DNA from: Clostridiaceae bacterium
GTDB taxonomy: Bacteria; Bacillota; Clostridia; Lachnospirales; Lachnospiraceae
Assembly: GCA_910575795.1 (NCBI GenBank)
Contig: CAJTGE010000001.1
Coordinates: forward strand, 186,001-250,000
Reading direction: 5' to 3'
Length of the DNA: 64,000 nucleotides
The position numbers and the translations under genes are program-made. This document shows, in pieces, positions 1-8,393 of the stretch (position 1 is its first letter; each line of letters opens with the position of its first letter). The notes beneath the pieces were generated by a model. That model was not told the origin of the DNA. It did not search any database and saw only the letters and a program-made list of their open reading frames with translations.

Positions 1-359
1 TTATTCTGAAGGCTGTTGGCCTCTGTGGAACCTACGATGCGGAATTCCATCTCCTCATCCTCCTCCACATCGAGAAGCTTTACCTTACATCCGATGCTGA
101 TTTTATCTAAATCAATCTCGTCCTCCACTACGACCTCAGCGTTTTTAAGGAGCTTTTCGAGCGTCTCGATCCGCGCCTCAATGTCCCTCTGCTCATCCTT
201 GGCCGCATCGTACTCCGCATTCTCCGAGAGATCGCCCTGCTCTCTTGCTTCCTTAATCTTGGCCGCAATCTCCCTGCGCTTATTCACCTTCAGATCGTGA
301 AGCTCATCCTCGTACTGTTTCAGACCTGCGTAAGTTAAAATGTTCTTCTTTTCTGCCAT
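1..359 (-). CDS. greA: Transcription elongation factor GreA (C-terminus cut by window edge)
   Basis: GreA binds the secondary channel of RNA polymerase and stimulates cleavage of backtracked transcripts. The 119 visible residues cover the N-terminal coiled-coil (about 1-75), including the family pattern REAREQGDLSENAEYDAAK-like around residues 36-55, and the start of the FKBP-like C-terminal domain (KISIGCKVKL). The usual length is about 157-160 residues, so roughly 40 are outside the window. The start ATG at 359 is preceded by GAAGGAAGGG. A consensus promoter lies upstream with a 5' leader of about 130 nt carrying a strong hairpin (see separate entries). Identity is secure. Confidence 0.95.
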   Translation of the reverse strand, partial: MAEKKNILTYAGLKQYEDELHDLKVNKRREIAAKIKEAREQGDLSENAEYDAAKDEQRDIEARIETLEKLLKNAEVVVEDEIDLDKISIGCKVKLLDVEEDEEMEFRIVGSTEANSLQN

Positions 360-420
360 TACAGTTACCCTTCCTTCTTAAATAAACATCCGTTTCCGGA
401 TTCTGATTCGATTCGCAACG

Positions 421-452
421 ATCCGGACGGCCTGAAACAGCGCCGTCCGGAT
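421..452 (-). promoter_or_regulatory. Perfect inverted repeat in the greA 5' leader
   Basis: ATCCGGACGGC and its exact complement form an 11-bp stem with a 10-nt loop inside the presumed greA leader. No run of U follows, so it is not an ordinary terminator. It could stabilise the mRNA, or reflect growth-phase control or autoregulation; the sequence alone does not say which. Confidence 0.5.
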
Positions 453-498
453 ACTCTGGAGGGCCGCGCTGAAACGCCGCCTGATATTGCATCGCATT

Positions 499-527
499 AT
501 TATAACTGATCCTTACACCCTTGTCAA
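499..527 (-). promoter_or_regulatory. Consensus sigma-A promoter for greA
   Basis: On the minus strand TTGACA and TATAAT are separated by exactly 17 bp, a perfect consensus match. It points at greA, with transcription expected to start near 492. Confidence 0.8.
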
Positions 528-554
528 GAATTGGACAGTCCCCCGCGCCGTATG

Positions 555-652
555 GCTGCGGCCGCTGCACTTTCGTACGGTCAGCTAAACAGATGCGCAG
601 ACCTGTCTGAACGCTTACTCCGCCATAACGGTTCGGATCACCGCTGAACCGT
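555..652. repeat. Interspersed repeat plus palindrome between greA and dusB
   Basis: Read on the minus strand, 561-614 is clearly similar to 54071-54135: both contain the core GCTGACCGTACGAAA and GGTCTGCG. At 619-652 a hairpin pairs CGTAACGGTTC with GAACCGTTATG, a member of the recurring GTAAC-NGTTCAG palindrome family. It lies just past the dusB stop and may end or protect that transcript. The rest of the 360-668 gap is the greA promoter and leader. Confidence 0.55.
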
Positions 653-668
653 TACGGCTTACGGCCAT

Positions 669-1649
669 TTACAATCCCTCGCCGTCCCGCTGCATCCTCT
701 CACTTATCAGCCGGTTCAGCTCCTCCATGGACGACACCTGGTTAATCTCATTGCGCAGCGCCGCGGAATGGGGATATCCCGATGTATACCAGGCAACGTG
801 CTTGCGCATCTCGCGTATTCCGGCCATCTCCCCCTTATATTCTGCCTGAAGGCGGCCGTGACGCAGGATCATGGCCTTTATCTCATCCGGCGCCGGGCCG
901 GGAAGGAGCTTTCCTGTGGCAAGATAATGGCGGATCCGCCTGAAAATCCATGGATTCCCCCGGGCCCCGCGCGCCACCATCAGGCCGTCGCAGCCTGTCT
1001 CCTCCTGCATCTGTTTCGCATCCTCCGGCCCAAAGATATCGCCGTTTCCGATGACAGGGATGGAAACCGCCTCCTTTACCCTGCGGATCACGTCCCAGTC
1101 GGCCTTTCCTGAGTAAAACTGCTCCCTTGTCCTTCCATGGATCGCCACGGCCGCCACGCCGCAGTCTTCCGCCATTTTGGCAAACTCGACGGCGTTCGCC
1201 GTCTCCTCTGTAAAACCCTTCCGGAATTTGACTGTAACCGGCTTATGGAGCTTTCTCACCATTGCCTTTAAAATCCTTGACGCCAGCTCCGGGTTTCTCA
1301 TAAGGGCCGATCCCTCTCCGTTTTTTACGATCTTAGGAACCGGGCAGCCCATATTTACATCAATTATGGAGTAAGGGCCTTCCTCCAGGCGCAGCGCCAT
1401 CTCGCTCATAATATCCGGATCCGAGCCAAAGAGCTGTACGGCCAGCGGCCCCTCTCCCGGCGCGGCCTCAAGCAGGGGAGCTGTATTGCGGTTGTTATAA
1501 AGAAGCGCCTTTGCGCTCACCATCTCTGTATATGTCAGGCCGCAGCCCTGTTCCCTGCACAGGAGACGAAAAGGAAGATCCGTCACGCCCGCCATAGGGG
1601 CCAGCACAACGCCGCTCTCTAAGCGGACATTTCCAATTGTCAGCTCCAT
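669..1649 (-). CDS. dusB: tRNA-dihydrouridine synthase (DusB type)
   Basis: FMN enzyme that reduces specific uridines in the tRNA D-loop. The 326-residue length fits the family. The TIM-barrel start has VLAPMAGVTDLPFR (about 15-28), where FMN binds. MGCPVPKIVKNGEGSAL (about 100-116) carries the catalytic Cys102, and IHGRTREQFYSG (about 171) follows the barrel core. The C-terminal helical domain is complete. The start ATG sits next to an AAAGGTGGAAAGG stretch. It may be cotranscribed with the upstream DUF6145 gene. The specificity (U17, U20 or U20a) cannot be read here; DusB-like is the best guess. Confidence 0.93.
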   Translation of the reverse strand: MELTIGNVRLESGVVLAPMAGVTDLPFRLLCREQGCGLTYTEMVSAKALLYNNRNTAPLLEAAPGEGPLAVQLFGSDPDIMSEMALRLEEGPYSIIDVNMGCPVPKIVKNGEGSALMRNPELASRILKAMVRKLHKPVTVKFRKGFTEETANAVEFAKMAEDCGVAAVAIHGRTREQFYSGKADWDVIRRVKEAVSIPVIGNGDIFGPEDAKQMQEETGCDGLMVARGARGNPWIFRRIRHYLATGKLLPGPAPDEIKAMILRHGRLQAEYKGEMAGIREMRKHVAWYTSGYPHSAALRNEINQVSSMEELNRLISERMQRDGEGL

Positions 1650-1689
1650 CCCTTTCCACCTTTCCTTTCATCCCTCTGCACCAATACAT

Positions 1690-1762
1690 CTGACTGTTCA
1701 GGCAGCGCTCCCGAAAAAAATCCGACGCACTGTTAAAAAGTTATTTCTTAACAGTTCCTAAG
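1690..1762 (-). repeat. Partial copy (one end) of the MITE-1 element
   Basis: On the minus strand this begins CTTAGGAACTGTTAAGAAAT and stays similar to the left end of the full element at 24315-24478 for about 60 bp, ending in GAGCGCTGC versus GAGTGCTGC, after which similarity stops. The element supplies the last codons and stop (LRNC*) of the DUF6145 gene, exactly as the other copy supplies LRNC* to the broken STAND gene. Confidence 0.6.
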
Positions 1763-2092
1763 AGCCTCATCCTCACAAAGGCCCAAAATAAAAATCTTAT
1801 AATACGCTTCCAGAGACTCTAAAAGCTCTCTCATTTCCTTCTGATACTGTTTGATTTTCAAAGCGCTCCCGATCTCGTCAAACAGATAGTCGTTTTCCTC
1901 TGCCTCTACCCGGAATAAAAGCCGCCCTTCCGGCGTAAACTCCAGCATCAGCGCGCCGCCGACATCTTCCGTAAACAGGACGCAGGCCGCCTTAAGCTCC
2001 TCCTTTACGCCCTCCGGAATCCCGGCAAACCGTTCGTTAAAATAAAATTTTTCCACATAGGAATTTGCGCCGCACAGCACCGTATTTTCCAT
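1748..2092 (-). CDS. DUF6145 family protein, function unknown
   Basis: A small acidic protein of 114 residues resembling the DUF6145 family of Lachnospiraceae by its opening MENTVLCGANSYVEKFYFN and its ACVLFTEDVGGALMLEF segment; this recognition is from memory. I chose the ATG at 2092, not a longer start at 2191, because GGAG lies 7 nt upstream and the family begins here. There are no membrane segments. It sits between pfkA and dusB, probably cotranscribed. The last residues (ALRNC) and the stop codon come from a repeat end, so the native C-terminus may have been replaced. No reaction or partner can be named. Confidence 0.75.
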   Translation of the reverse strand: MENTVLCGANSYVEKFYFNERFAGIPEGVKEELKAACVLFTEDVGGALMLEFTPEGRLLFRVEAEENDYLFDEIGSALKIKQYQKEMRELLESLEAYYKIFILGLCEDEALRNC

Positions 2093-2221
2093 GTCCCGAC
2101 TCCGTTCCGGCAGCGGCAAAGGCATCCCTGCAGACGCAATGCCCCGCCTTCGCACATAACCTTTAAGACACTGAACCGCTGTAACCGTCAAAAGCTATCT
2201 CAGCGGTTACGGACCATTTTC

Positions 2222-3196
2222 TCAACGCACTAAAAGCTTGCTGATCTCAAACTGATCCTCCGGGATGTCCTTTTTCATGTTCAGGGCCTCCTGGATATCA
2301 AAATCCGTAAACTCGCCGTGCTTATACGCAACCGCCCGGTTTGTCCTGCCCTCATGGAGAATCTGCACCGCCTTTGCGCCCATAATGGAGGCGTAAACCC
2401 GGTCTTTACACGTCGGGGAGCCGCCGCGCTGCATGTAGCCTAGGATGGTCGCCCTCGTCTCCAGCCCGGTCGCCGCCTCAATCCGCCGCGCCATGGAAGC
2501 CGAATGGCCGATGCCCTCTGCATTGATAATAATATGATGCTTCTTGCCGCGCTTGCGGTTTTCAATAATCCGGTTAATCAGGATCTGCTCGTTCCCGTCA
2601 TAGCGCTCCGGCAGCAGGATATCCTCCGCGCCGTTGGCAATGCCGCACCACAGGGCGATATATCCGGCGTGGCGCCCCATCACTTCAATGATACTGCAGC
2701 GCTCGTGGGATGTGGAGGTATCGCGCACCTTGTCAATCGCCTCCATAGCCGTATTGATCGCCGTGTCAAATCCAATCGTATAATCCGTACATGCGATGTC
2801 CAGATCGATCGTACCCGGAAGGCCCACGGTATTCACGCCCAGGGCGGACAGCTTTCCGGCGCCCCTGTAGGATCCGTCCCCTCCGATCACCACCAGGCCG
2901 TCAATTCCGTGCTTCCTGCACATATCCGCCCCAAGCTGCTGGCCCTCGGGCGTCGTAAATTCCGGGCATCTCGCCGTGTAAAGAATCGTGCCCCCGCGGC
3001 CGATGATATCCGCCACGCTCTTTCCGTTCATGTCCACAATTTCTTCCTGAAGAAGGCCCGCGTAGCCGCGCATGATGCCTTTTACCTTCAGTCCCTTGTT
3101 GAGCGCTGTCCTGACTACCGCGCGGATCGCTGCATTCATCCCCGGCGCATCGCCGCCGCTGGTCAGTACGCCGATTGTCTTTACCTCTTTTGCCAT
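2222..3196 (-). CDS. pfkA: ATP-dependent 6-phosphofructokinase
   Basis: Committed step of glycolysis: fructose-6-phosphate + ATP to fructose-1,6-bisphosphate. The 324-residue length is typical. GGDAPGMNA (14-22) binds ATP. GGDGS (105-109) with Gly after Asp, and PGTID (127-131), are the ATP-type signature, not the pyrophosphate type. The catalytic loop reads TIDLD (129-133) where Escherichia coli has TIDND. Both aspartates are kept and the Asn-to-Leu change is probably lineage-typical. MGRHAGYIAL and the C-terminal ATRATILGYMQRGGSP-like segment complete the fold. GGAGGAG precedes the ATG. It lies downstream of dnaE in the same direction. Confidence 0.95.
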   Translation of the reverse strand: MAKEVKTIGVLTSGGDAPGMNAAIRAVVRTALNKGLKVKGIMRGYAGLLQEEIVDMNGKSVADIIGRGGTILYTARCPEFTTPEGQQLGADMCRKHGIDGLVVIGGDGSYRGAGKLSALGVNTVGLPGTIDLDIACTDYTIGFDTAINTAMEAIDKVRDTSTSHERCSIIEVMGRHAGYIALWCGIANGAEDILLPERYDGNEQILINRIIENRKRGKKHHIIINAEGIGHSASMARRIEAATGLETRATILGYMQRGGSPTCKDRVYASIMGAKAVQILHEGRTNRAVAYKHGEFTDFDIQEALNMKKDIPEDQFEISKLLVR

Positions 3197-3396
3197 AGTA
3201 TCTCCTCCGTCTTACCGCCCCGCCGTATGCGGGGAGCGAATCGTAAATATGTGATGGTTATAAAAAATCATATTCCCTTTCAATCTCATATATTCTAATG
3301 CATTTCCTGTTGCTTTTCAAGAGCTTTCCGCACATTTTCAGACGCATTGCTTCTCCCGGTGGAACGAGCGCTTACACGGAACGGCCCTCTCACGAA

Positions 3397-6300
3397 TCAC
3401 CTCCGCCCCTGCCTTCCCTGAAACATCAGATTTTTCTCCACAACCTTCACATTTCCCTCCCCCAGCCGCTTCCCCAGCACCTCTAAAAGCGCTCCGTCCG
3501 CCTTCACATTCCAGTTGGCGGGCAGCGCCTTTTTTGCACGCTCGCGGCCCAGATAGATCATGACCCGATCCGGCCCCTCCTGCATCCGGAGCATGTCAAG
3601 AAGCGCCTTCTCATCCGCCAGATACGCCTCCTTATCTGTATACTGGATCCACAGTTCTCTCGGCGCCGCGTCAAAGGGTATGATATCCTCGCAGATCAGC
3701 TTTCCCACCGGGTCGTCGCCGATGGAGACGCGGCCGCGGATAAAAAGCTTTTCGTCCTGGTTCAGCAAATCCCTGCGCTTTTCGTAGTCTCTGGGGAAGA
3801 CCAGCACCTCGACGCTGCCGGCCAGATCCTCAATGGTCACAAAGGCCATCATCTGGTTCGCGCGGGTGGTCTTTACGGTCTTTCCGGTAATCATGCCGCC
3901 GATGGTCGCATACGTCCCGTCCTTTACCGCAGCCTCGCCGGTTTCCTCGTCCACCGCGAAATCCGAGGTCTTTGCCGTAATGTTTTTCTCCCAGAGACTG
4001 ATATATGCCTCCAGAGGGTGGCCGCTGATGTAGACGCCCAGGATCTCCTTTTCAAAGGCCAGCAGCTCGTCCTTTGTGTATTCCCCGACCGCGGGGAACT
4101 GAATCTGGAAGCTTGGCCTGTCCTCTTTGGCGGCAAAATCAAACAGCGAGAGCTGGCCTTCTATGGAGGTGCGCTTTTCCTTGTTTTTCTGATCCAAAAG
4201 CTGGCCGGAGACGATGAATTTCTGCTTTCTTGTCCCGGGAAGGCTGTCCATGGCCCCGGATTTGATAAAGCTTTCCAGCGTCCGCTTATTGATGTCCTTG
4301 CCTTTCATCCGCTCAATAAAATCCTCCAGCGAGTAAAACGGGCCGCGCGTTTCGCGCTCGCTTACGATCTCGTCCACCACGGACTGGCCGATGCTCTTGA
4401 TCGCGGATAACCCATAGCGGATGGAGCCGTCTGACACGGAGAAGCCGCCCACGCCCTCGTTGATGTCCGGCGGGACGATCTTCATGCCCATTTTCCGGCA
4501 GCTCATGATATATTCCGACACTTTTGACACATTGTCCTTGACAGAAGTCATCAGAGCCGCCATGAATTCGACCGGATAATAGTATTTTAAATACGCGGTC
4601 TGGTAGGAGACGACGGCATAGGCCGCGGCGTGCGACTTGTTAAAGGCATATTTGGCGAAATCAATCATCTCGTCATAGATGTGGTTCGCCGTCTTCTCAT
4701 CGATCCCGTTGGCGATGCAGCCCTTTACGCCCTCGGCCTCATTTCCGTAGACGAAATTCTGGCGCTCCTTTTCCATCACAGAGCTTTTTTTCTTTGACAT
4801 GGCGCGGCGCACGAGATCGCTCCGGCCCAGCGTATAGCCCGCCAGATCCCGCACAATCTGCATCACCTGCTCCTGGTACACGATACAGCCGTACGTGGGG
4901 GCCAGGATCGGTTCAAGCTGCGGGCACTCGTAGGTGATGGAGGCGCGGTCATTCTTTCCCTTTAAATACCGGGGGATAAAATCCATGGGGCCCGGACGGT
5001 ACAGGGAGATCCCGGCAATGATATCCTCTAAGTTTTCTGGCTTTAACTCCTTCATGAAGCTCTTCATCCCCGAGCTCTCGAGCTGGAACACGCCGTCATT
5101 CTTCCCGGTCCCGATGGATTCCAGGACGCGCCGGTCATTGTAGTCAATGGCATTTAAATCAATGGAAATATGGTTCGCCCCCTCGGCCAGGCGCACGGCG
5201 TTCTGGATCACGGTCAGGGTGCGCAGGCCCAGGAAATCCATTTTCAAAAGCCCCAGCTCCTCCAGGGTCGTCATCGTGAACTGCGTGGTGATCGAACCGT
5301 CGGCCGCGCGCGACAGGGGCACATATTCATCCACAGAGGTACGGCTGATCACCACCCCCGCGGCGTGCATGGAGGTGTGGCGCGGCAGGCCCTCAAGGCG
5401 CTTGCTCATATCGATCAGATATTTAACCTCCCCGTCGCTCTCATACGCATTTCTCAAATCCGGGCTGGCCTTTAGGGCCTTGTCCAGCGTCATCCCCAGA
5501 TCCCCGGGGATCATCCTGGCAATGGCATCGCACCTGGCGTACGGCATATCCAAGGCCCGCCCCACATCGCGCACCACGCCCTTGGCCGCCAGCGTACCGA
5601 ATGTCACAATCTGCACCACCCGGTCCTTGCCGTATTTCTGCACCACATAGTCGATCACCTCCTGCCTGCGCTCAAAGCAGAAGTCAATATCAATATCCGG
5701 CATGGACACGCGCTCCGGGTTCAGGAATCGCTCAAACAGAAGCTGGTAGCGGACCGGGTCAATATCCGTGATCCCCAGGCTGTAGGAGACGATGCTCCCG
5801 GCCGCCGAGCCCCGGCCGGGCCCCACCATGATGTCATGGGAGCGCGCAAAATGGATGAAATCCCACACGATCAGGAAATAATCCACATACCCCATGGACT
5901 GAATGACGCCCAGCTCGTAATCCAGCCGCTCCCGGAGGCTCCCGTCGTCATCCGGATAGCGCTTCTCAAAGCCCTCCAGGCACAGCTTATTTAAATACTC
6001 CCAGGACGTGTAGCCGTCCGGCACATCGTACTGCGGCAGCTTTGTAACCCCGAACTCGATCTCCACATTGCAGCGCTCGGCGATCCGGTGCGTGTTGTCA
6101 AGCGCCTCGGCTGCGTAGGGAAACAAAGCCCGCATCTCGTCCTCTGATTTTAAATAATACTGGCCTCCCTCATAGCGCATCCGGTTCTCGTCCGTCACCT
6201 TTTTCCCGGTTTGGATGCAGAGGAGAATATCATGGGGATCCACATCCTCTTTATAGATGTAATGGCAGTCATTCGTGGCCACAAGCGGGATGGAGAGCTC

Positions 6301-6885
6301 CTGGCTCATGCGCATCAGCCCCTGGTTCACTGTCTTCTGCATGGGGATGCCGTGATCCTGCAGCTCCAGGAAAAAGTTTCCCGCGCCGAAGATGTCCTGG
6401 TAGTTGAGCGCCGCCTTAGCCGCCTCCCCGTACATCCCCCTAGCCAGATACCGCTGCACTTCGCCGCCCAGACAGGCGCTTAAGGCAATGATTCCCGCGC
6501 TGTATTTCCTCAGAACCTCGTAATCCACCCTGGGCTTATAGTAAAAGCCTTCCACAAAGCCCTTGGAGACGATCTTCATCAGATTCTCATAGCCCTGATT
6601 ATTCTCCGCCAGAAGAATCAGGTGGTAGTACCGATCCTCCCCGCTTATATTCTCCCTGTCAAACCGCGAGCCGGGCGATACATAGATCTCGCACCCCAGG
6701 ATCGGCTTCACGCCGTTCTCACGCGCCGCGCGGTAAAAATCAATCACGCCGTACATCACCCCGTGATCCGTGATAGCCAGGCTGTCCATCCCCAGTTCCT
6801 TTGCCCGGGCCGTCAGCTCCTTAATCTTTGCCGACGCGTCCAGAAGGCTGTATTCTGTATGCACATGCAGATGCGTGAATGCCAT
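3397..6885 (-). CDS. dnaE: DNA polymerase III subunit alpha, DnaE
   Basis: C-family replicative polymerase of 1162 residues. The N-terminal PHP domain begins THLHVHTEYSLLD with its metal-binding HxH. The polymerase centre has PDIDIDF (catalytic aspartates) after GPGRGSAAGS. A helix-hairpin-helix follows, then an OB-fold (IGGMITGKTVKT onward) at the C-terminus. The start at 6885 is preferred over an upstream one at 6957, since GGGGG is 6 nt upstream and the family begins MAFTHLHVH. In low-GC Gram positives a separate PolC usually does leading-strand work; PolC is not in this window. The 3' end is followed by pfkA. Confidence 0.96.
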   Translation of the reverse strand: MAFTHLHVHTEYSLLDASAKIKELTARAKELGMDSLAITDHGVMYGVIDFYRAARENGVKPILGCEIYVSPGSRFDRENISGEDRYYHLILLAENNQGYENLMKIVSKGFVEGFYYKPRVDYEVLRKYSAGIIALSACLGGEVQRYLARGMYGEAAKAALNYQDIFGAGNFFLELQDHGIPMQKTVNQGLMRMSQELSIPLVATNDCHYIYKEDVDPHDILLCIQTGKKVTDENRMRYEGGQYYLKSEDEMRALFPYAAEALDNTHRIAERCNVEIEFGVTKLPQYDVPDGYTSWEYLNKLCLEGFEKRYPDDDGSLRERLDYELGVIQSMGYVDYFLIVWDFIHFARSHDIMVGPGRGSAAGSIVSYSLGITDIDPVRYQLLFERFLNPERVSMPDIDIDFCFERRQEVIDYVVQKYGKDRVVQIVTFGTLAAKGVVRDVGRALDMPYARCDAIARMIPGDLGMTLDKALKASPDLRNAYESDGEVKYLIDMSKRLEGLPRHTSMHAAGVVISRTSVDEYVPLSRAADGSITTQFTMTTLEELGLLKMDFLGLRTLTVIQNAVRLAEGANHISIDLNAIDYNDRRVLESIGTGKNDGVFQLESSGMKSFMKELKPENLEDIIAGISLYRPGPMDFIPRYLKGKNDRASITYECPQLEPILAPTYGCIVYQEQVMQIVRDLAGYTLGRSDLVRRAMSKKKSSVMEKERQNFVYGNEAEGVKGCIANGIDEKTANHIYDEMIDFAKYAFNKSHAAAYAVVSYQTAYLKYYYPVEFMAALMTSVKDNVSKVSEYIMSCRKMGMKIVPPDINEGVGGFSVSDGSIRYGLSAIKSIGQSVVDEIVSERETRGPFYSLEDFIERMKGKDINKRTLESFIKSGAMDSLPGTRKQKFIVSGQLLDQKNKEKRTSIEGQLSLFDFAAKEDRPSFQIQFPAVGEYTKDELLAFEKEILGVYISGHPLEAYISLWEKNITAKTSDFAVDEETGEAAVKDGTYATIGGMITGKTVKTTRANQMMAFVTIEDLAGSVEVLVFPRDYEKRRDLLNQDEKLFIRGRVSIGDDPVGKLICEDIIPFDAAPRELWIQYTDKEAYLADEKALLDMLRMQEGPDRVMIYLGRERAKKALPANWNVKADGALLEVLGKRLGEGNVKVVEKNLMFQGRQGRR

Positions 6886-6909
6886 ATGAAACCCCCTTTG
6901 TAATTTCCC

Positions 6910-7043
6910 ACATGCCGCCCCGGCGGCAAAACTCCTTATGCGGGCCTGTTCGTTCAATCGGTCAGGGGAAACTTGTTTCCCCTGACCGCTGCGCGGCCCG
7001 CATGCCGCCCTGTCGGCAAATCTTCCTTATGCGGGCCGGCGCA
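6910..7043. repeat. Hairpin module with 30-bp palindrome and flanking direct repeats
   Basis: 6959-6988 is a perfect palindrome with 14-bp arms (CGGTCAGGGGAAAC). It is flanked by two similar copies of about 35 bp (near 6912-6946 and 7000-7040), each holding GCCGCC..CGGCAAA and CTTATGCGGGCC. A related module lies at 44801-44894. Lying between crh and dnaE, it may act as a terminator or mRNA processing site. Confidence 0.6.
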
Positions 7044-7127
7044 TAAAAAGGCCGCCGCATAAAACCTGCAGCGGCCGCGACGGCAACAGTCCAGGCAGGC
7101 AGCCTGAACCGTTTACCCGCGATATTC

Positions 7128-7382
7128 CTAATTGTTGCTTAAATACTTCTCTATTCCCTCAAGCGCCCGTTCCTCGTCCTTACCGTCTGCCGTCACATTG
7201 ACGCTCTCGCCCTCGGAAAGCTCCAGCGTCATCATTCCCATAATGCTTTTGGCATTGACCCGCTTCGCCTCGCATTCCAGATAGATGCTGCTCTCATACC
7301 GGCTTGCGACCTGCACCAGCATCGCGGCCGGCCTGGCCTGAAGGCCGGAAGTGAGCTCGATTTTGATTTTCTTACTTGTCAT
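7128..7382 (-). CDS. crh: HPr-like regulatory phosphocarrier Crh (Gln15 in place of catalytic His15)
   Basis: An 84-residue HPr fold. Canonical HPr carries His15 in GIHARPA, used for sugar transport by the phosphotransferase system. Here residues 12-20 read SGLQARPAA, so residue 15 is Gln, as in Bacillus subtilis Crh. The regulatory Ser46 in NAKSIMG is kept and is the site for HprK, whose gene is about 3 kb upstream in the same direction. The known Crh role is as CcpA corepressor in catabolite repression. In B. subtilis crh also lies beside the whiA and rapZ homologues, which supports the call. A true His15 HPr must be elsewhere. Confidence 0.85.
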   Translation of the reverse strand: MTSKKIKIELTSGLQARPAAMLVQVASRYESSIYLECEAKRVNAKSIMGMMTLELSEGESVNVTADGKDEERALEGIEKYLSNN

Positions 7383-7421
7383 AATATCCTCCTCATACTT
7401 GCAAAAGAATCCCCGCTGCCG

Positions 7422-8378
7422 CTATTCCCCCTTCTCTGTGCGAAGGCTTTCCGCAATCGCGCTGATCCTTCTCAGCCGGTGGTTGACCCCGGATTTGCCC
7501 ACTGGAGGGCTTAGGCTCTCCCCCAGCTCCTTAAGCGTCGCCTCAGGTTTATTAAGCCTAATCTGCGCAATCCCGGCCAACGCCTCCGGCAGATAAGAAA
7601 GCCCCACCGTATCCCTGATATAGGTAATATCATTGAGCTGCCGCACGGCCGCTGATACGGTCTTGTTGATGTTCGCAGTCTCACAGTTGACCTGCCGGTT
7701 CACGCTGTTCCTCATCTCCTTCAGAATCCGGATATTCTCCAGATCCATCAGGGCAAGGCGCGCCTCCATGACTGCCAGCATCTCCACAATCTGACTTCCT
7801 TCCTTTATATATACCACAAAATACTTCTTTCTGACAACTATTTTTGCATCAATCGAAAAAGTCGCGATGATCTCCTTAAGCTGGCTGGCCCGCTCCATGG
7901 AGGAGCAGACGATCTCAAAGTGATAGAATTTCTCCGGATCACTTAGGGATCCCGCGGCCAGAAACGCGCCGCGGATAAACGCCCTGCGGCAGCAGGGATT
8001 CTGCAGCACCGTATTTCTGGCTGCCGACAGGTTTTCACAGATCTCCCCCTGCCCGTCCAGAAGCTTTGCCGCCTCCAGTACCCGGACAGAAGGCTCATGC
8101 TCCCGGATCAGCACCGTGTAGGTACGGTTCTTTTTCAAAAATGCATTGCGCCGGATCGAAATATCAGCTCCTATATTAAATGCTTTTTTTAATAAAGTAA
8201 AGTATTTTCTTGCGACAGATACATTTTCTGTGTGTATACGGATACTGAAACAATTCTCCTCGTCCATGTGGATATGGCCGCAAAATCCAAGAATGGCGGC
8301 GATTTCAGCGATCTGGCAGTGCCTGGCCGGACTTATCTGCCGCGACAGCTCATCCTTAATCTGTGAAGAAAACGACAT
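7422..8378 (-). CDS. whiA: DNA-binding protein WhiA
   Basis: A 318-residue protein with an N-terminal LAGLIDADG-homing-endonuclease-like fold that lacks nuclease residues and a C-terminal helix-turn-helix (RLNKPEATLKELGESL followed by VGKSGVNHRLRRI). In Firmicutes WhiA affects cell division and chromosome segregation; in actinomycetes it drives sporulation septation. It lies 15 bp downstream of rapZ, in the classic rapZ-whiA-crh order. The usual yvcK/glmR gene between rapZ and whiA is absent here. Confidence 0.95.
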   Translation of the reverse strand: MSFSSQIKDELSRQISPARHCQIAEIAAILGFCGHIHMDEENCFSIRIHTENVSVARKYFTLLKKAFNIGADISIRRNAFLKKNRTYTVLIREHEPSVRVLEAAKLLDGQGEICENLSAARNTVLQNPCCRRAFIRGAFLAAGSLSDPEKFYHFEIVCSSMERASQLKEIIATFSIDAKIVVRKKYFVVYIKEGSQIVEMLAVMEARLALMDLENIRILKEMRNSVNRQVNCETANINKTVSAAVRQLNDITYIRDTVGLSYLPEALAGIAQIRLNKPEATLKELGESLSPPVGKSGVNHRLRRISAIAESLRTEKGE

Positions 8379-8393
8379 GCTACCACCACCCTT

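Noticed and set aside
2798..2812. pfkA active-site change TIDND to TIDLD as an inactivating mutation
   Set aside because: Thr, both Asp residues and the ATP-type glycine are kept, and the rest of the enzyme is intact; probably a lineage variant.
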